Positions 1-8,727 of a stretch of DNA of 37,818 bases are shown one piece after another (position 1 is the first letter of the stretch; each line of letters begins with the position of its first letter). The notes under the pieces were generated by a model. That model saw only the letters and a program-made list of their open reading frames with translations, was not told the origin of the DNA and ran no database searches. The DNA is taken from the NCBI GenBank assembly GCA_029245025.1, contig JAQWQC010000017.1, positions 1-37,818 of the forward strand. The letters run 5' to 3'. The position numbers were made by a program, and so were the translations under genes. The DNA comes from Rhodospirillaceae bacterium. Its GTDB lineage: Bacteria; Pseudomonadota; Alphaproteobacteria; Rhodospirillales; Rhodospirillaceae.

Positions 1-142
1 CAAACTCCTCTTGGATGCCAGGGACCGCATAACCGAACAGGGACTGGTCCATGCTGGTCAGGCTCCAGCCCAACAAGCAGGTCAGAAACACAATCAAGGG
101 GTATCCCCGAACCTGGGACCAAAACGTTTTATGGGCAGACAT
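1..142 (-). CDS. MFS transporter, N-terminal fragment (runs off the left edge)
   Basis: The reverse strand opens with ATG at 142, preceded by a GGAG ribosome site 9 bases upstream, and reads 47 codons to the window edge without a stop. After a short basic cytoplasmic start (MSAHKTFWSQVRGYP) comes a hydrophobic stretch (LIVFLTCLLGW) and then SLTSMDQSLFGYAVPGI. This is the usual pattern of transmembrane helix 1 in major facilitator superfamily proteins, with an acidic residue inside it (the G-W-x-L-x-x-x-D-x-x-x-F-G-Y type). By family knowledge it would be a 12-helix inner-membrane secondary transporter. The substrate cannot be inferred from this fragment. It is transcribed away from the ACT-domain remnant. 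Confidence 0.6.
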   Translation of the reverse strand, partial: MSAHKTFWSQVRGYPLIVFLTCLLGWSLTSMDQSLFGYAVPGIQEEF

Positions 143-348
143 GAAAGAAACTCCAGGAACTCAGTAAAACGATAAGGTGTTATGCGACGTTGATTTTTCC
201 GTCAACGATAGGGGAAAGCACATCTTCTATAAACGCGTCACCCGCCGCAACGAGACAAAACTCGATGACGCGAACGCCAGCAAGAGGCAAATTAGTGCTC
301 AAAGTCTTATTCCCTTTAAATCATAAGGAGCAGGGATACTGGGTAGAC

Positions 349-360
349 GCCCTATAGGGC
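349..360. promoter_or_regulatory. 12-bp perfect palindrome, possible operator
   Basis: GCCCTATAGGGC is a perfect palindrome lying 31 bases before the ATG of the truncated ACT-domain ORF, in the divergent space between it and the MFS transporter. It could be a regulator site overlapping a promoter. No cognate regulator gene is adjacent, and a palindrome of this length can occur by chance. Confidence 0.25.
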
Positions 361-391
361 AGGGTCTATGTCATTGGATTAGGAGAGGTGC

Positions 392-499
392 ATGGCTGGT
401 GAACGTAATTTGGAACGGCTACTACAAGTTATTGATCCAAGGCTTGACCATGAGACCTATGTGTTCTGCGAGCTTGCTCGCTTATTCATTATTCAGTGA
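392..499 (+). pseudogene. truncated ACT-domain protein remnant (35 codons)
   Basis: A strong ribosome site (AGGAGAGG at 381-388) precedes ATG 392. The ORF reads MAGERNLERLLQVIDPRL, then DHETYVFCEL, and stops at TGA 497-499. The start resembles the N-terminus of small CASTOR/DUF2241-type ACT-domain proteins (about 130 residues), which begin with 'L..LL..M.P.L....YVFC'. Similarity ends after FCEL, and the last 11 bases overlap the 3' end of the convergent SnoaL gene. I read this as the 5' end of an ACT gene whose remainder was deleted when the SnoaL segment was joined. A genuine 35-residue peptide is the alternative. Family assignment is from memory of the motif. Confidence 0.45.
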
Positions 500-914
500 C
501 CGGCGGAATCCCAGTCGGCACTGTGCCTTCATGATGATGCACGATGAGCCATTTGCCGTCGAACTTACGAAACACATCGGTTATGCGCACCCGTCCTTCT
601 GCTGGGTTGGGTGGTTCGTAGGAATAGTTGAGGTAATAGCGGGCGAGGGCGGTGTCTGCCCAGGTGTCGACTTCAGGGTCTTCAACGGTCAGGGACAATG
701 GGCCGCGGGCCTGCATCTGTTCTTGATCTTCGGCATGAAATTTATTGCGTTCCTCTACACCGCGAATCAATTGCGGCGTGAACACATCCCATACTGTTGA
801 GTCGGGGTGCATGTGGCCTTCAATTCCTTCCGGATTGTGGTCTTCGAAGGCGGTAAAGATGCCTTTGATGATGGCAGTCATTTCTTGCGCTGTTGCTGTG
901 TCGTTGTCGGCCAT
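489..914 (-). CDS. SnoaL-like / NTF2-fold protein (DUF4440 type)
   Basis: This 141-residue protein begins at ATG 914, 8 bases after a GGGGAG ribosome site. The sequence has the pattern of the NTF2-like superfamily: an N-terminal helix (MTAIIKGIFTAFEDHNPEGI), an early 'H.HPDSTVWD' segment in which small-molecule isomerases or hydrolases carry polar pocket residues, and a C-terminal strand pair 'RITDVFRKFDGKWLIVHHHEG', typical of SnoaL/DUF4440 proteins. These are cytoplasmic cone-shaped dimers, and many are of unknown function. It is divergent from imuA with the LexA box between them. Its 3' end overlaps the truncated ACT ORF on the other strand. The fold is likely; the substrate is unknown. 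Confidence 0.7.
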   Translation of the reverse strand: MADNDTATAQEMTAIIKGIFTAFEDHNPEGIEGHMHPDSTVWDVFTPQLIRGVEERNKFHAEDQEQMQARGPLSLTVEDPEVDTWADTALARYYLNYSYEPPNPAEGRVRITDVFRKFDGKWLIVHHHEGTVPTGIPPVTE

Positions 915-1007
915 TGTTGTGCTCCCCTGTCAGACCCCAAACGTCGCCTCTACTTCAAGGCGGGTCAAGCACCCCCTGATATTCCTCTTGACCTTCGCGG
1001 GGAAAAA

Positions 1008-1022
1008 GAACAAAAAGAGAAC
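1008..1022 (-). promoter_or_regulatory. LexA (SOS) box upstream of imuA
   Basis: On the minus strand the site reads GTTC-TCTTTTT-GTTC, an exact match to the alphaproteobacterial LexA operator GTTC-N7-GTTC. It ends 49 bases before the imuA ATG. The imuA-imuB-dnaE2 cassette is a known SOS regulon member in this class, so position and sequence support each other. LexA bound here would be expected to repress the mutasome operon until RecA-stimulated self-cleavage. Confidence 0.8.
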
Positions 1023-1071
1023 AGAAATACAAGAAGTATTGTTGAAAGGTACAAATTAGAGGAGGGTGCTG

Positions 1072-1887
1072 ATGCACGGTGTCTCTGGGACGTCGCCCAA
1101 ACTTGAGGCGCTGCGGACACAGATTCAAAAGATCGAAGGCCTACCGCGTACGGCAGAAGACATTCTGCCCTTTGGCCTTGCGCACATTGATGAGACTTTG
1201 CCGTGGGGCGGCTTGCCGCTGGCTTGTTTGCATCATGTGGTCGGTGACGATGATGCGTTGGGTGCATCCGGATTTGCGCCTTCTGCCGTGACCTTTGTCG
1301 CAACTCTGACAGCCCGCCTTAAAACTCAGCGGAAGGAATGCGGCACCGTGCTCTGGTGTCTGCCCCGCTATAAGGCCGCGGATACACTGTATGGCCCGGC
1401 CTTAGATACGTTGGGTCTAAGCGAAGAGGCGCTAGTGCTCGCGCGCGCCAAGGATGAAACCGAAGCTTTGTGGGCGATGGAAGAGGGGCTGTGTTGCTCT
1501 GATGTGTGTGCGGTCATTGGCTCTCTGGCGTCTCCTTTAAGTCTGGCTGCCGAACGGCGTTTGCAGTTGGCAGCCGAACGCGGCGGGACAACAGGTTTTT
1601 TACTTCAGCCCGGTTTGGCTGCAGCGTCAGCCAGTGCCGCTGTGACGCGATGGCGGGTTGGAGCTGCCCCATCTGCGCCGCCGCTCTGGCCTGGTCTTGG
1701 GCAAACTCGTTGGACTCTGACTCTCGACCGCTGTCGTCAGGGAACTCCTCATTCATGGACTGTGGAATGGTGCGATGAAACGTGTGCTTTCCGTTTGGCT
1801 GCCCCGCTTTGCGACCGATCGCTTGACCAGCTTCCAGGCCAGGCCTCAGCGCATGAGCGAACCAGCGCCCTACGCACCGTGGCGTAA
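1072..1887 (+). CDS. imuA: ImuA, SOS mutagenesis accessory protein
   Basis: The 271-residue protein is the first gene of the imuA-imuB-dnaE2 cassette, which performs damage-induced translesion synthesis and mutagenesis. ImuA proteins are RecA/SulA-related. This one shows the typical 'LPFGLAHIDETLPWGGLPLACLHHVVG' start and a later 'GTVLWCLPRY..ADTLYGPAL..LGL' core. ATG 1072 was chosen because AGGAGG (1060-1065) lies six bases upstream; a GTG at 1066 overlaps that ribosome site. The last 113 bases overlap imuB in another frame, and both reading frames look genuine. The LexA box lies 49 bases upstream of the start, so SOS control is expected. ImuA is thought to assist assembly of ImuB with DnaE2; that role comes from the family. 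Confidence 0.9.
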   Translation: MHGVSGTSPKLEALRTQIQKIEGLPRTAEDILPFGLAHIDETLPWGGLPLACLHHVVGDDDALGASGFAPSAVTFVATLTARLKTQRKECGTVLWCLPRYKAADTLYGPALDTLGLSEEALVLARAKDETEALWAMEEGLCCSDVCAVIGSLASPLSLAAERRLQLAAERGGTTGFLLQPGLAAASASAAVTRWRVGAAPSAPPLWPGLGQTRWTLTLDRCRQGTPHSWTVEWCDETCAFRLAAPLCDRSLDQLPGQASAHERTSALRTVA

Positions 1888-3487
1888 GCAACCGTTCGCA
1901 GTGATTGCAGCGGATGCGGGAGCAGTTCGTATCGCTGCTGCCAATAGTACTGCGCGGGCCGCTGGTGTTAATCCCGGATTATCCCTAACAGATGCGCGGG
2001 CGGTGGTTCCTACATTGAAGGTGGTTGAAGCTGACCCTGCCGCTGATCGTGTGTGTCTTGATGCCATGTTGGCGTGGGCGCGGCGCTACACCCCGTGGCT
2101 TGCGATTGAAGGCTTGGATGAGCGTGGCGGTGCTGGGCTGTGGCTCGATATCACTGGGTGCGCGCATTTGTTTGGTGGCGAGCAGGCGTTACTGCAAGAC
2201 GTTGAGTTGCGACTCAATCGTCTTGGTTTTGTTGGTCGTCTTGGTTTGGCTGATACACCGGGAGCAGCATGGGCGGCTGCGCGATGTTTAGCGTCAGATG
2301 GTGCGCCGGCATGTGTTCCTGAAGGGGAGCAAAGAACACACCTTTCAGCCCTTTCTACGACAGCACTGCGGTTATCACCGCGAACCCTTGAGACTCTGAA
2401 TCGATTGGGTGTCATGACTTTAGCTGACTTATTGGTGTTGCCCCGTGCCCCGCTCACGCGTCGGTTTGGTCAAGAGGTCTGTCTCCGTCTCGATCAACTT
2501 CTCGGCCGAGTTGATGAACCCTTGTCGCCAGAGATGGAGCGGTTGCCTTATGTGGCTCGAATCAACTTTGCCGAGCCAATTACCCGCACTGAAGATGTTG
2601 AAGCCGCACTCCGTGACTTATTAGACAGTCTTTGTGTGCGCCTTGAAAAAGACCGTAAAGGGATTCGGCGTTTGGTTTTTGAGGTCTTTCGCGTCGACAA
2701 TACGGCCGATCGGATTAACGTGGGTACCGGGCAGGCGGTACGTCGGACAGAGCATCTGTTCCGTTTATTCCGCGAAAAGATTGATGGGCTTGATGCTGGC
2801 TTTGGCATCGAATTTTTGATGCTCACTGTGACCGCTACGGACCCGATGGCCAGCGAGCAAGAACGCATCAGTATCGGTACCAAACCTGAGTCAGAGAGGG
2901 CAAGTCAGTCTGGCCGAGATCTCGCATTGTTAATTGACCGACTTGAAGCCCGCCTTGGATCGGGGCGCGTTGTCCGGCCACAGATACGGGCTAGTCATAT
3001 TCCAGAACGAGCTGCCGGATTTGTGCCAGCTCTTAGCCGAGCGAATCAAGCCACGTTGCCCGGCGATGTGCGTGAAGCGACTCTACTGCACAGCGATTTC
3101 GGACGTATGCGGCCAGGTGCGCGGCCCATTCATCTTTTGCCTAAACCTGAATTGGTTGACCCTATACCCGTAGGTGCCAGTGCGTCGCCCACGCAGGTGA
3201 TGCCTTTGCCTGGGTTCTCGTGGCGACGGCAGACGTATCACCTTGCGGCGGCGGAAGGGCCGGAGCGGATTGCTGGATCGTGGTGGCGCGGTGCTTTACC
3301 GCCTGATCGCAGTAAAGAACAACAGTCCTATTTTACACTGTGTCAAGATGGCGGCGCCGTGCGGGAATATTGGCGAGTAGAAAGCAAAGGCGGTGCGCGT
3401 TTTTGGCTTTTTTATCTTCCATTCCCGTTGTTGCAGAGTTGTGCTGATCATCAAGCGCGCTGGTTTCTCCACGGTTTGTTTGCCTAA
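1775..3487 (+). CDS. imuB: ImuB, Y-family polymerase-like mutasome hub
   Basis: This 570-residue protein starts MKRVLSVWLPRFATDRL, the hallmark ImuB N-terminus, which fixes the start at 1775 despite the 113-base overlap with imuA. It has Y-family palm/fingers-like regions, including 'GLWLDITGCAHLFGGE' near residue 125, where true Pol IV/V enzymes carry catalytic acids. In ImuB proteins catalytic acids are lost, so the protein works as a scaffold linking DnaE2, ImuA and the beta clamp. The C-terminus is characteristic: 'GPERIAGSWWRGALPPD', then 'REYWRVESKGGARFWLFY' and a terminal 'WFLHGLFA'. A clamp-binding motif is not certain; 'QVMPLPGF' around residue 472 is a candidate. dnaE2 follows nine bases after the stop codon. 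Confidence 0.93.
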   Translation: MKRVLSVWLPRFATDRLTSFQARPQRMSEPAPYAPWRKQPFAVIAADAGAVRIAAANSTARAAGVNPGLSLTDARAVVPTLKVVEADPAADRVCLDAMLAWARRYTPWLAIEGLDERGGAGLWLDITGCAHLFGGEQALLQDVELRLNRLGFVGRLGLADTPGAAWAAARCLASDGAPACVPEGEQRTHLSALSTTALRLSPRTLETLNRLGVMTLADLLVLPRAPLTRRFGQEVCLRLDQLLGRVDEPLSPEMERLPYVARINFAEPITRTEDVEAALRDLLDSLCVRLEKDRKGIRRLVFEVFRVDNTADRINVGTGQAVRRTEHLFRLFREKIDGLDAGFGIEFLMLTVTATDPMASEQERISIGTKPESERASQSGRDLALLIDRLEARLGSGRVVRPQIRASHIPERAAGFVPALSRANQATLPGDVREATLLHSDFGRMRPGARPIHLLPKPELVDPIPVGASASPTQVMPLPGFSWRRQTYHLAAAEGPERIAGSWWRGALPPDRSKEQQSYFTLCQDGGAVREYWRVESKGGARFWLFYLPFPLLQSCADHQARWFLHGLFA

Positions 3488-3496
3488 TCGCTCGCT

Positions 3497-6400
3497 ATGT
3501 CTGTTGAACCCAGATACGTCGACCTACAGGTCACCAGCAATTTCAGCTTTTTGCGTGGGGCCTCTCATCCGGAGGAATTGGCCCGCGCTGCTATTGCCCA
3601 CGGACACACAGCCGCTGCGTTAACGGACCGCAACACATTAGCCGGGGTGGTCCGCAGTCACATTGCGTGCAAGGAAACGGATATGCGCTTTATTCCCGGT
3701 TGTCGCCTTGACCTATTGGCGGCACCGACATGGCAATGGGGTGATGACGTTCATGATTGGCATTTACCACCCAAGGATTTGCGGGATCAAGGGGGTGCCG
3801 ATAGCCACGAAGCGCCCGATGGGCCAAGCCTGTTGGTCTATCCAAAAGACCGTGCGGCATATGCCCGTCTTTGCCAGCTGCTCACTCTTGGTAAGCGGCG
3901 TGCGCCGAAGCAGCAGTGTTTTCTGACGTTAGATGATGTTGCCGCGTATGCGCAGGGTCTCGTTGCTGTCGCTTTGGTGCCAGAAGGTACTCTTTTACAT
4001 GAAGAAATCGCAGCAGACTTTTTACGCACACTCAACCAATTCAAAGATATTTTTGGCGTTGAGATTTCGGTTGCAGCTTGTGCCAATGCATCTGGCGAAG
4101 ACGCGCGGCGGTTGTGGCAGATCGCAGATCTGGCTAATCAATCCGATGTGCCGATGGTGGCTGTGAATGATGTGCACATGCACCTTCCTGCGCGTCGGCC
4201 CCTGCTGGATGTGTTGACCTGTATCCGGGCACGCTGCACCGTCGATCAAGCTGGTCTACGAATACAAAAAAACGGTGAGCGTCATCATAAGCCGCCATTG
4301 GAGATGGCGCGGCTGTTCAAAAACCACCGTGGCGCACTTGCCCGGACGGTTGCGATCGCTGAGGCCTGCACCTTTAGTCTTGATGAGTTGCGTTATGAAT
4401 ACCCATCAGACTCTGTTCCTCATGGAGAGACTCCGCAGTCACAGCTGGCGCGACTGGCTTGGGAGGGTGTGACGTGGCGGTATGCGGATCATGTGTCAAA
4501 GAAGGTCGAAGCACAGATTTGTCATGAGTTAGAGGTGATCGGTGATCTTGGATATGCGCCTTACTTTCTCACGGTTCATGACATCGTACGTTATGCGCGT
4601 GGACGCGGTATTTTGTGCCAAGGTCGTGGGTCTGCGGCCAACTCGGCTGTGTGTTATTGCCTCGGCATTACATCTGTTAACCCCGATGATACGGAGTTGT
4701 TGTTCGAGCGGTTTATCTCTGCGGCCCGCAATGAGCCGCCAGATATAGACGTCGACTTCGAGCACGAACGCCGCGAAGAAGTTATTCAGTATATCTACGA
4801 AAAATATGGCCGTGAACGCGCTGGCTTGACGGCAACGGTTATTACCTACCGCACGCGTTCTGCTGTTCGTGATGTTGGTAAGGCCTTAGGGCTTTCTGAA
4901 GATATCATTGCGTCTCTCCTTGGCACGGTCTGGGGGTCGTCATCTAAACGTATCCCAGAAGAGCAAGCCCGCGAGGCGGGTCTTAACCCCGATGACACGC
5001 GCCTTAAGCTAACACTGGACTTAGCTGAGCAGCTTAAGAATTTCCCGCGTCATCTCTCTCAACATGTTGGCGGGTTTGTCCTTACAAAAGGGCCGCTCTC
5101 TAACATCGTGCCTATTTCCAATGCTGCGATGATAGACCGGACTACTATCGAGTGGGATAAGGATGACATCGACGCGCTTGGCATACTTAAAGTCGATGTT
5201 TTGGCTCTCGGTATGTTGACGTGCATTCGAAAGTCTTTTGATCTTATTTATACACACCATGACCGCGCCTTAACTTTGGCTACGGTTCCGCAAGAAGATC
5301 CCGCGACCTACGACATGCTTCAGCAGGCGGATACTGTTGGGGTTTTCCAAGTTGAGAGCCGCGCCCAGATGAGCATGCTGCCGCGGCTTAAACCGGCGAC
5401 TCTTTATGATCTTGTTATCCAAGTTGCGATCGTCCGGCCGGGGCCGATTCAGGGCGACATGGTGCATCCTTATTTGCGCCGGCGTCGACAAGAAGAACCC
5501 ATTGAGTATCCATCTGAAGGTCTTAAGGGTGTTCTAGAACGCACCCTAGGCGTGCCGCTGTTTCAAGAGCAGGCCATGAGTATCGCCATTGTTGGGGCAG
5601 GGTTTACACCTGACGAAGCTGATTCCTTGCGTCGGGCTATGGCCGCGTGGCGTCGAAATGGAAAGATAGACATTCTCCGAGAGAAATTTACCAAAGGCAT
5701 GTTGTCCAATGGATACACAGAGGCCTTTGCAGAACTGTGTTTCAAGCAGATTAAAGGGTTTAGTGATTACGGTTTTCCAGAAAGCCATGCGTTCAGTTTT
5801 GCGCTGCTTGCCTATGTATCTTCTTGGCTGAAGTGTCATTATCCGGCGGCGTTCACCTGTGCACTGTTGAATAGCCAGCCCATGGGGTTTTACGCGTCAT
5901 CGCAGATTATCCAAGATGCGCAACGGCACGGTGTTATTCTCCTTCCTGTCGATATCAATACCAGTGAATGGGATTCCACCCTTGAGCCGACAACAGCGGC
6001 TAAGGGCGTGGCGTTACGTCTTGGGTTCCGCCAAATCAAAGGGCTTAAGGAATCGGATACGCGTGCCATTGTTGAGGCGAGGGGGTGTGGCTACCGTGAT
6101 CCGTATGATGTGTGGCAGCGGTATCCAGGTGGCGGCACAACATTGATCGATACGCTTGAGAAATTGGCGAAAGCAGATGTTTTTGCATCAATCGTTTTGG
6201 GCGGTGCGGCCTTGAGTCGCCGTCAGGCTTTATGGGCGGTGAAGGCCCTTAAGCAAGCACCTCTTCCATTGTTTGACTCAGAAGAGGACGTGCCACCACC
6301 TGCTGGATTGCAAGGTGGGGCCGATGCGGTTTTTGAATTACCGCCACCCTTACCCACCCTTTCTCTTGGAGAGCAGGTGGTTGAAGATTACACGGCGTTA

Positions 6401-6922
6401 CGGCTGACTTTACGCCAGCACCCTGTGGCTTTTCTGCGTGACAAGTTGGCCCAGCGGGGCGCTATTGTGGCCAGTGACTTATCTGGCCTTTCGGCGAATA
6501 CCAAAGTAGCTGTCGCCGGATTGTCGATTTGCCGTCAACGTCCAGGTAGTGCAAAGGGCACGGTCTTTATTACTTTAGAAGACGAGAGTGGTGTGGTGAA
6601 CCTCATTGTCTGGCCGAAGGTCTTTCAGGCGTTTCGTAAGCAGATTCTGCGCTCGAGTTTTCTGTATGCCGAGGGCATTGTGCAGAAGGATGGACTCGTC
6701 ATCCATGTTTTAGCTGACAAGTTCGTCGATGTGAGTGGCCTTTTGTATGAACTCACAGACCAAGGCCCATCCGTTTCAGTCGTTAGCGCCCGGGCGGACC
6801 GGTTGCGCCATAATAGGCGTTCAACCCCAGTTTTGCCGCGGCGGTTTCAAACGTTAAGTAATGCTGACGAGAGTGCTAGTGGACCGCCTGATAAACTGCC
6901 TCACAAAGAAGCGTCTAGGTAG
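3497..6922 (+). CDS. dnaE2: DnaE2, error-prone DNA polymerase III alpha subunit
   Basis: The 1141-residue C-family polymerase is full length for DnaE2. The N-terminal PHP domain begins 'DLQVTSNFSFLRGASHPEEL'. The polymerase core includes 'GRGSAANSAVCYCLGIT' near residue 374 and the catalytic 'PDIDVDFEHERREEV' near residue 414. 'GFSDYGFPESHAFSFALLAY' follows around residue 753. An OB-fold ('VAVAGLSICRQRPGSAKGT', near residue 1003) precedes the short tail. In SOS conditions DnaE2 extends DNA past lesions with ImuA and ImuB, causing mutagenesis. ATG 3497 follows imuB by nine bases, so the three genes form one operon under the LexA box. No frameshift or missing motif is seen. Confidence 0.95.
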   Translation: MSVEPRYVDLQVTSNFSFLRGASHPEELARAAIAHGHTAAALTDRNTLAGVVRSHIACKETDMRFIPGCRLDLLAAPTWQWGDDVHDWHLPPKDLRDQGGADSHEAPDGPSLLVYPKDRAAYARLCQLLTLGKRRAPKQQCFLTLDDVAAYAQGLVAVALVPEGTLLHEEIAADFLRTLNQFKDIFGVEISVAACANASGEDARRLWQIADLANQSDVPMVAVNDVHMHLPARRPLLDVLTCIRARCTVDQAGLRIQKNGERHHKPPLEMARLFKNHRGALARTVAIAEACTFSLDELRYEYPSDSVPHGETPQSQLARLAWEGVTWRYADHVSKKVEAQICHELEVIGDLGYAPYFLTVHDIVRYARGRGILCQGRGSAANSAVCYCLGITSVNPDDTELLFERFISAARNEPPDIDVDFEHERREEVIQYIYEKYGRERAGLTATVITYRTRSAVRDVGKALGLSEDIIASLLGTVWGSSSKRIPEEQAREAGLNPDDTRLKLTLDLAEQLKNFPRHLSQHVGGFVLTKGPLSNIVPISNAAMIDRTTIEWDKDDIDALGILKVDVLALGMLTCIRKSFDLIYTHHDRALTLATVPQEDPATYDMLQQADTVGVFQVESRAQMSMLPRLKPATLYDLVIQVAIVRPGPIQGDMVHPYLRRRRQEEPIEYPSEGLKGVLERTLGVPLFQEQAMSIAIVGAGFTPDEADSLRRAMAAWRRNGKIDILREKFTKGMLSNGYTEAFAELCFKQIKGFSDYGFPESHAFSFALLAYVSSWLKCHYPAAFTCALLNSQPMGFYASSQIIQDAQRHGVILLPVDINTSEWDSTLEPTTAAKGVALRLGFRQIKGLKESDTRAIVEARGCGYRDPYDVWQRYPGGGTTLIDTLEKLAKADVFASIVLGGAALSRRQALWAVKALKQAPLPLFDSEEDVPPPAGLQGGADAVFELPPPLPTLSLGEQVVEDYTALRLTLRQHPVAFLRDKLAQRGAIVASDLSGLSANTKVAVAGLSICRQRPGSAKGTVFITLEDESGVVNLIVWPKVFQAFRKQILRSSFLYAEGIVQKDGLVIHVLADKFVDVSGLLYELTDQGPSVSVVSARADRLRHNRRSTPVLPRRFQTLSNADESASGPPDKLPHKEASR

Positions 6923-7074
6923 GCTGTATAAAATCAATAATGACCATCGCGTGAATGACAAAAGCGATGTGCCCTTGCGCCTGCTTACTGCTTATGGCTC
7001 ATTTACGTTATATTAAAGTAAACCAACACTAGCTAGGGCAATATGCGCAATCATCTAAAAACACGAGGGAAGTT

Positions 7075-7824
7075 ATGACGGACGTTCAGGGGTGGAGAAA
7101 AAAGTTCGGCGTGCTTGGTCCATCAACCAACACCATTGTTCAGCCAGATTTTGAAGCAATGCGGGTAAATGGTGTAACTAACCACTACAGCCGTATCTTT
7201 ACGCCAAACTCTCAGGCGATCAGCAATGAGACATTTTTGGCCGGCACAACTAAAATCTCGGAAGGGGTTTTAGATGCTGTCCGCAGTGTAATGACATGTT
7301 CGCCCGATTACTTGGTTATGGGCATGTCTGCGGTAACATTCTATGACGGTATTGCAGGTGCGGATGCTTTCGTGAAGAAAGTAGAAGATGAATCCGGAAT
7401 TAAAATTAGTGTCGGATCACACGCTACATCCGCCGCGCTGAATGCGTATGGAAACATCAAGAAAATCTCTTTTGTGTCTCCCTACTACCCAATTGCGAAT
7501 GCAGAAGTGAAGCGGTACTTCGAAGAATGTGGCTTTGAGGTGGTGCGCGATATTTGTCTGCAATGTCCCAGCTGGACTGCAATTGCTGAAGTGCCTGAGG
7601 ATCATCTCCGTACCCTGATAAAGGATGAGCTCAACGGAGACGATGTCGATGCTATCGTTCAAGTGGGCACCAACCTCAGCATGGTTGGACTTGCAGCAGA
7701 GGCTGAAGCATGGCTTGGGAAGCCAGTGATTGCCATTAATACAGCAACCTATTGGCATGCACTGCGAGCTAACGGTATAGAAGACAAAGTGTACGGTCTT
7801 GGACGGCTGCTGTCCGAATTCTAA
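7075..7824 (+). CDS. Maleate isomerase / Asp-Glu racemase superfamily protein lacking the catalytic cysteines
   Basis: This 249-residue protein starts after a good ribosome site (GAGGGA, five bases before ATG). 'FGVLGPSTNTIVQPDFEAM' at the N-terminus and 'AWLGKPVIAINTATYWHALR' near residue 213 are typical of the maleate isomerase/arylmalonate decarboxylase branch. Members normally use two cysteines, the second in a 'CTNL'-like motif. Here the equivalent positions read 'VMGMSAVTF' (near residue 80) and 'VQVGTNLSM' (near 200), so neither cysteine is present. The fold is clear, but the classical thiol chemistry is unlikely. It is probably co-transcribed with the NmrA-like gene 36 bases downstream. 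Possible roles are a decarboxylase- or isomerase-like enzyme with different chemistry, or a non-catalytic relative. Confidence 0.75.
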   Translation: MTDVQGWRKKFGVLGPSTNTIVQPDFEAMRVNGVTNHYSRIFTPNSQAISNETFLAGTTKISEGVLDAVRSVMTCSPDYLVMGMSAVTFYDGIAGADAFVKKVEDESGIKISVGSHATSAALNAYGNIKKISFVSPYYPIANAEVKRYFEECGFEVVRDICLQCPSWTAIAEVPEDHLRTLIKDELNGDDVDAIVQVGTNLSMVGLAAEAEAWLGKPVIAINTATYWHALRANGIEDKVYGLGRLLSEF

Positions 7825-7860
7825 CTATATAAGTTCAATTATCATCTCGGAGGTACAGCG

Positions 7861-8727
7861 ATGACGATGTCAGTGCTGGTGACGGGTTCGCATGGCCGGA
7901 CAGGAAAGCGTGTCGTGGAAGCATTGGCTGAGCAGGGGGCGTCAGTTACGGCGTTCGTCCGGGATTCAAAACAGGACGCTGAAATGAAAGCGTTGGGTGC
8001 AACAAAAACCGCCGTCGGCGATATGGATGCGCCTGAAACGATAAAGTCTGCGATCGATGGGTGTGACGCCATCGTTCACATCGGACCCCCGATGCACCCG
8101 GACGAAAAAACTATGACAGGTCACTTTGTGTCGGCGGCAAAAGAAGCTGGTCTGTCAAAGTTTATTTACTACTCCGTTATGCACCCGTTACGCCGTGAAG
8201 TGAGGCATCACAGTCTAAAGCTTGATACGGAGGAAATCCTCATTGAGTCGGGTGTGCCATATACGATCGTCCAACCGATGCGCTATATGCAGCATCTGGA
8301 ACCTATATGGAAAAGGGTTACAAGTGAAGGCATTCATGCGATGCCGTTCAATACCCACGTCAAATTCAACATTGTTGATTTACTTGACCTGGCTGAAGCA
8401 ACCGCAAAGGTCACACTTGAAGATGGCTGGCTCTACGGTACTTTCGAACTCGCAGGGCCAGAACCCCTGAGCCAGTCTGATATGACGGGCATCATTGGCA
8501 ATGTCATCGGTAAACCGGTCAAGGCAGAGCAAACATCCATCGCCGCGATGCAAGAAAAAGCAAAAGCGGCCGGGGCATCCAAAGATCGGGTCAACCAGAT
8601 GAGCATCATGAATGAGCATTACGACGCATACGGATTCTTGGGCAATCCAAGAATCCTAGAGCTTATCCTCGGGCGAAGAGCAAACACTTTCGAGGAATAC
8701 GTGCGTAGAATTTATACGCAGGGCTGA
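7861..8727 (+). CDS. NmrA-like NAD(P)-binding reductase (atypical SDR)
   Basis: The 288-residue protein begins with a Rossmann nucleotide-binding strand and loop, 'MSVLVTGSHGRTGKRVVEAL' (G-x-x-G-x-x-G), then 'AFVRDS' where the second strand selects the cofactor. 'DAIVHIGPP' and 'FIYYSVMHP' follow, as in the NmrA/YbjT/TMR group of atypical short-chain dehydrogenases. These either reduce small carbonyl compounds or act as redox sensors. GGAGG lies eight bases before ATG 7861, and the gene follows the maleate-isomerase-like gene closely, so the two are probably co-expressed. The C-terminal half gives no substrate clue. Confidence 0.8.
   Translation: MTMSVLVTGSHGRTGKRVVEALAEQGASVTAFVRDSKQDAEMKALGATKTAVGDMDAPETIKSAIDGCDAIVHIGPPMHPDEKTMTGHFVSAAKEAGLSKFIYYSVMHPLRREVRHHSLKLDTEEILIESGVPYTIVQPMRYMQHLEPIWKRVTSEGIHAMPFNTHVKFNIVDLLDLAEATAKVTLEDGWLYGTFELAGPEPLSQSDMTGIIGNVIGKPVKAEQTSIAAMQEKAKAAGASKDRVNQMSIMNEHYDAYGFLGNPRILELILGRRANTFEEYVRRIYTQG

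Noticed and set aside
6925-6978. Hairpin CATCGC...GCGATG as terminator of dnaE2
   Set aside because: Only six pairs with a 13-base loop and no T-run after it.
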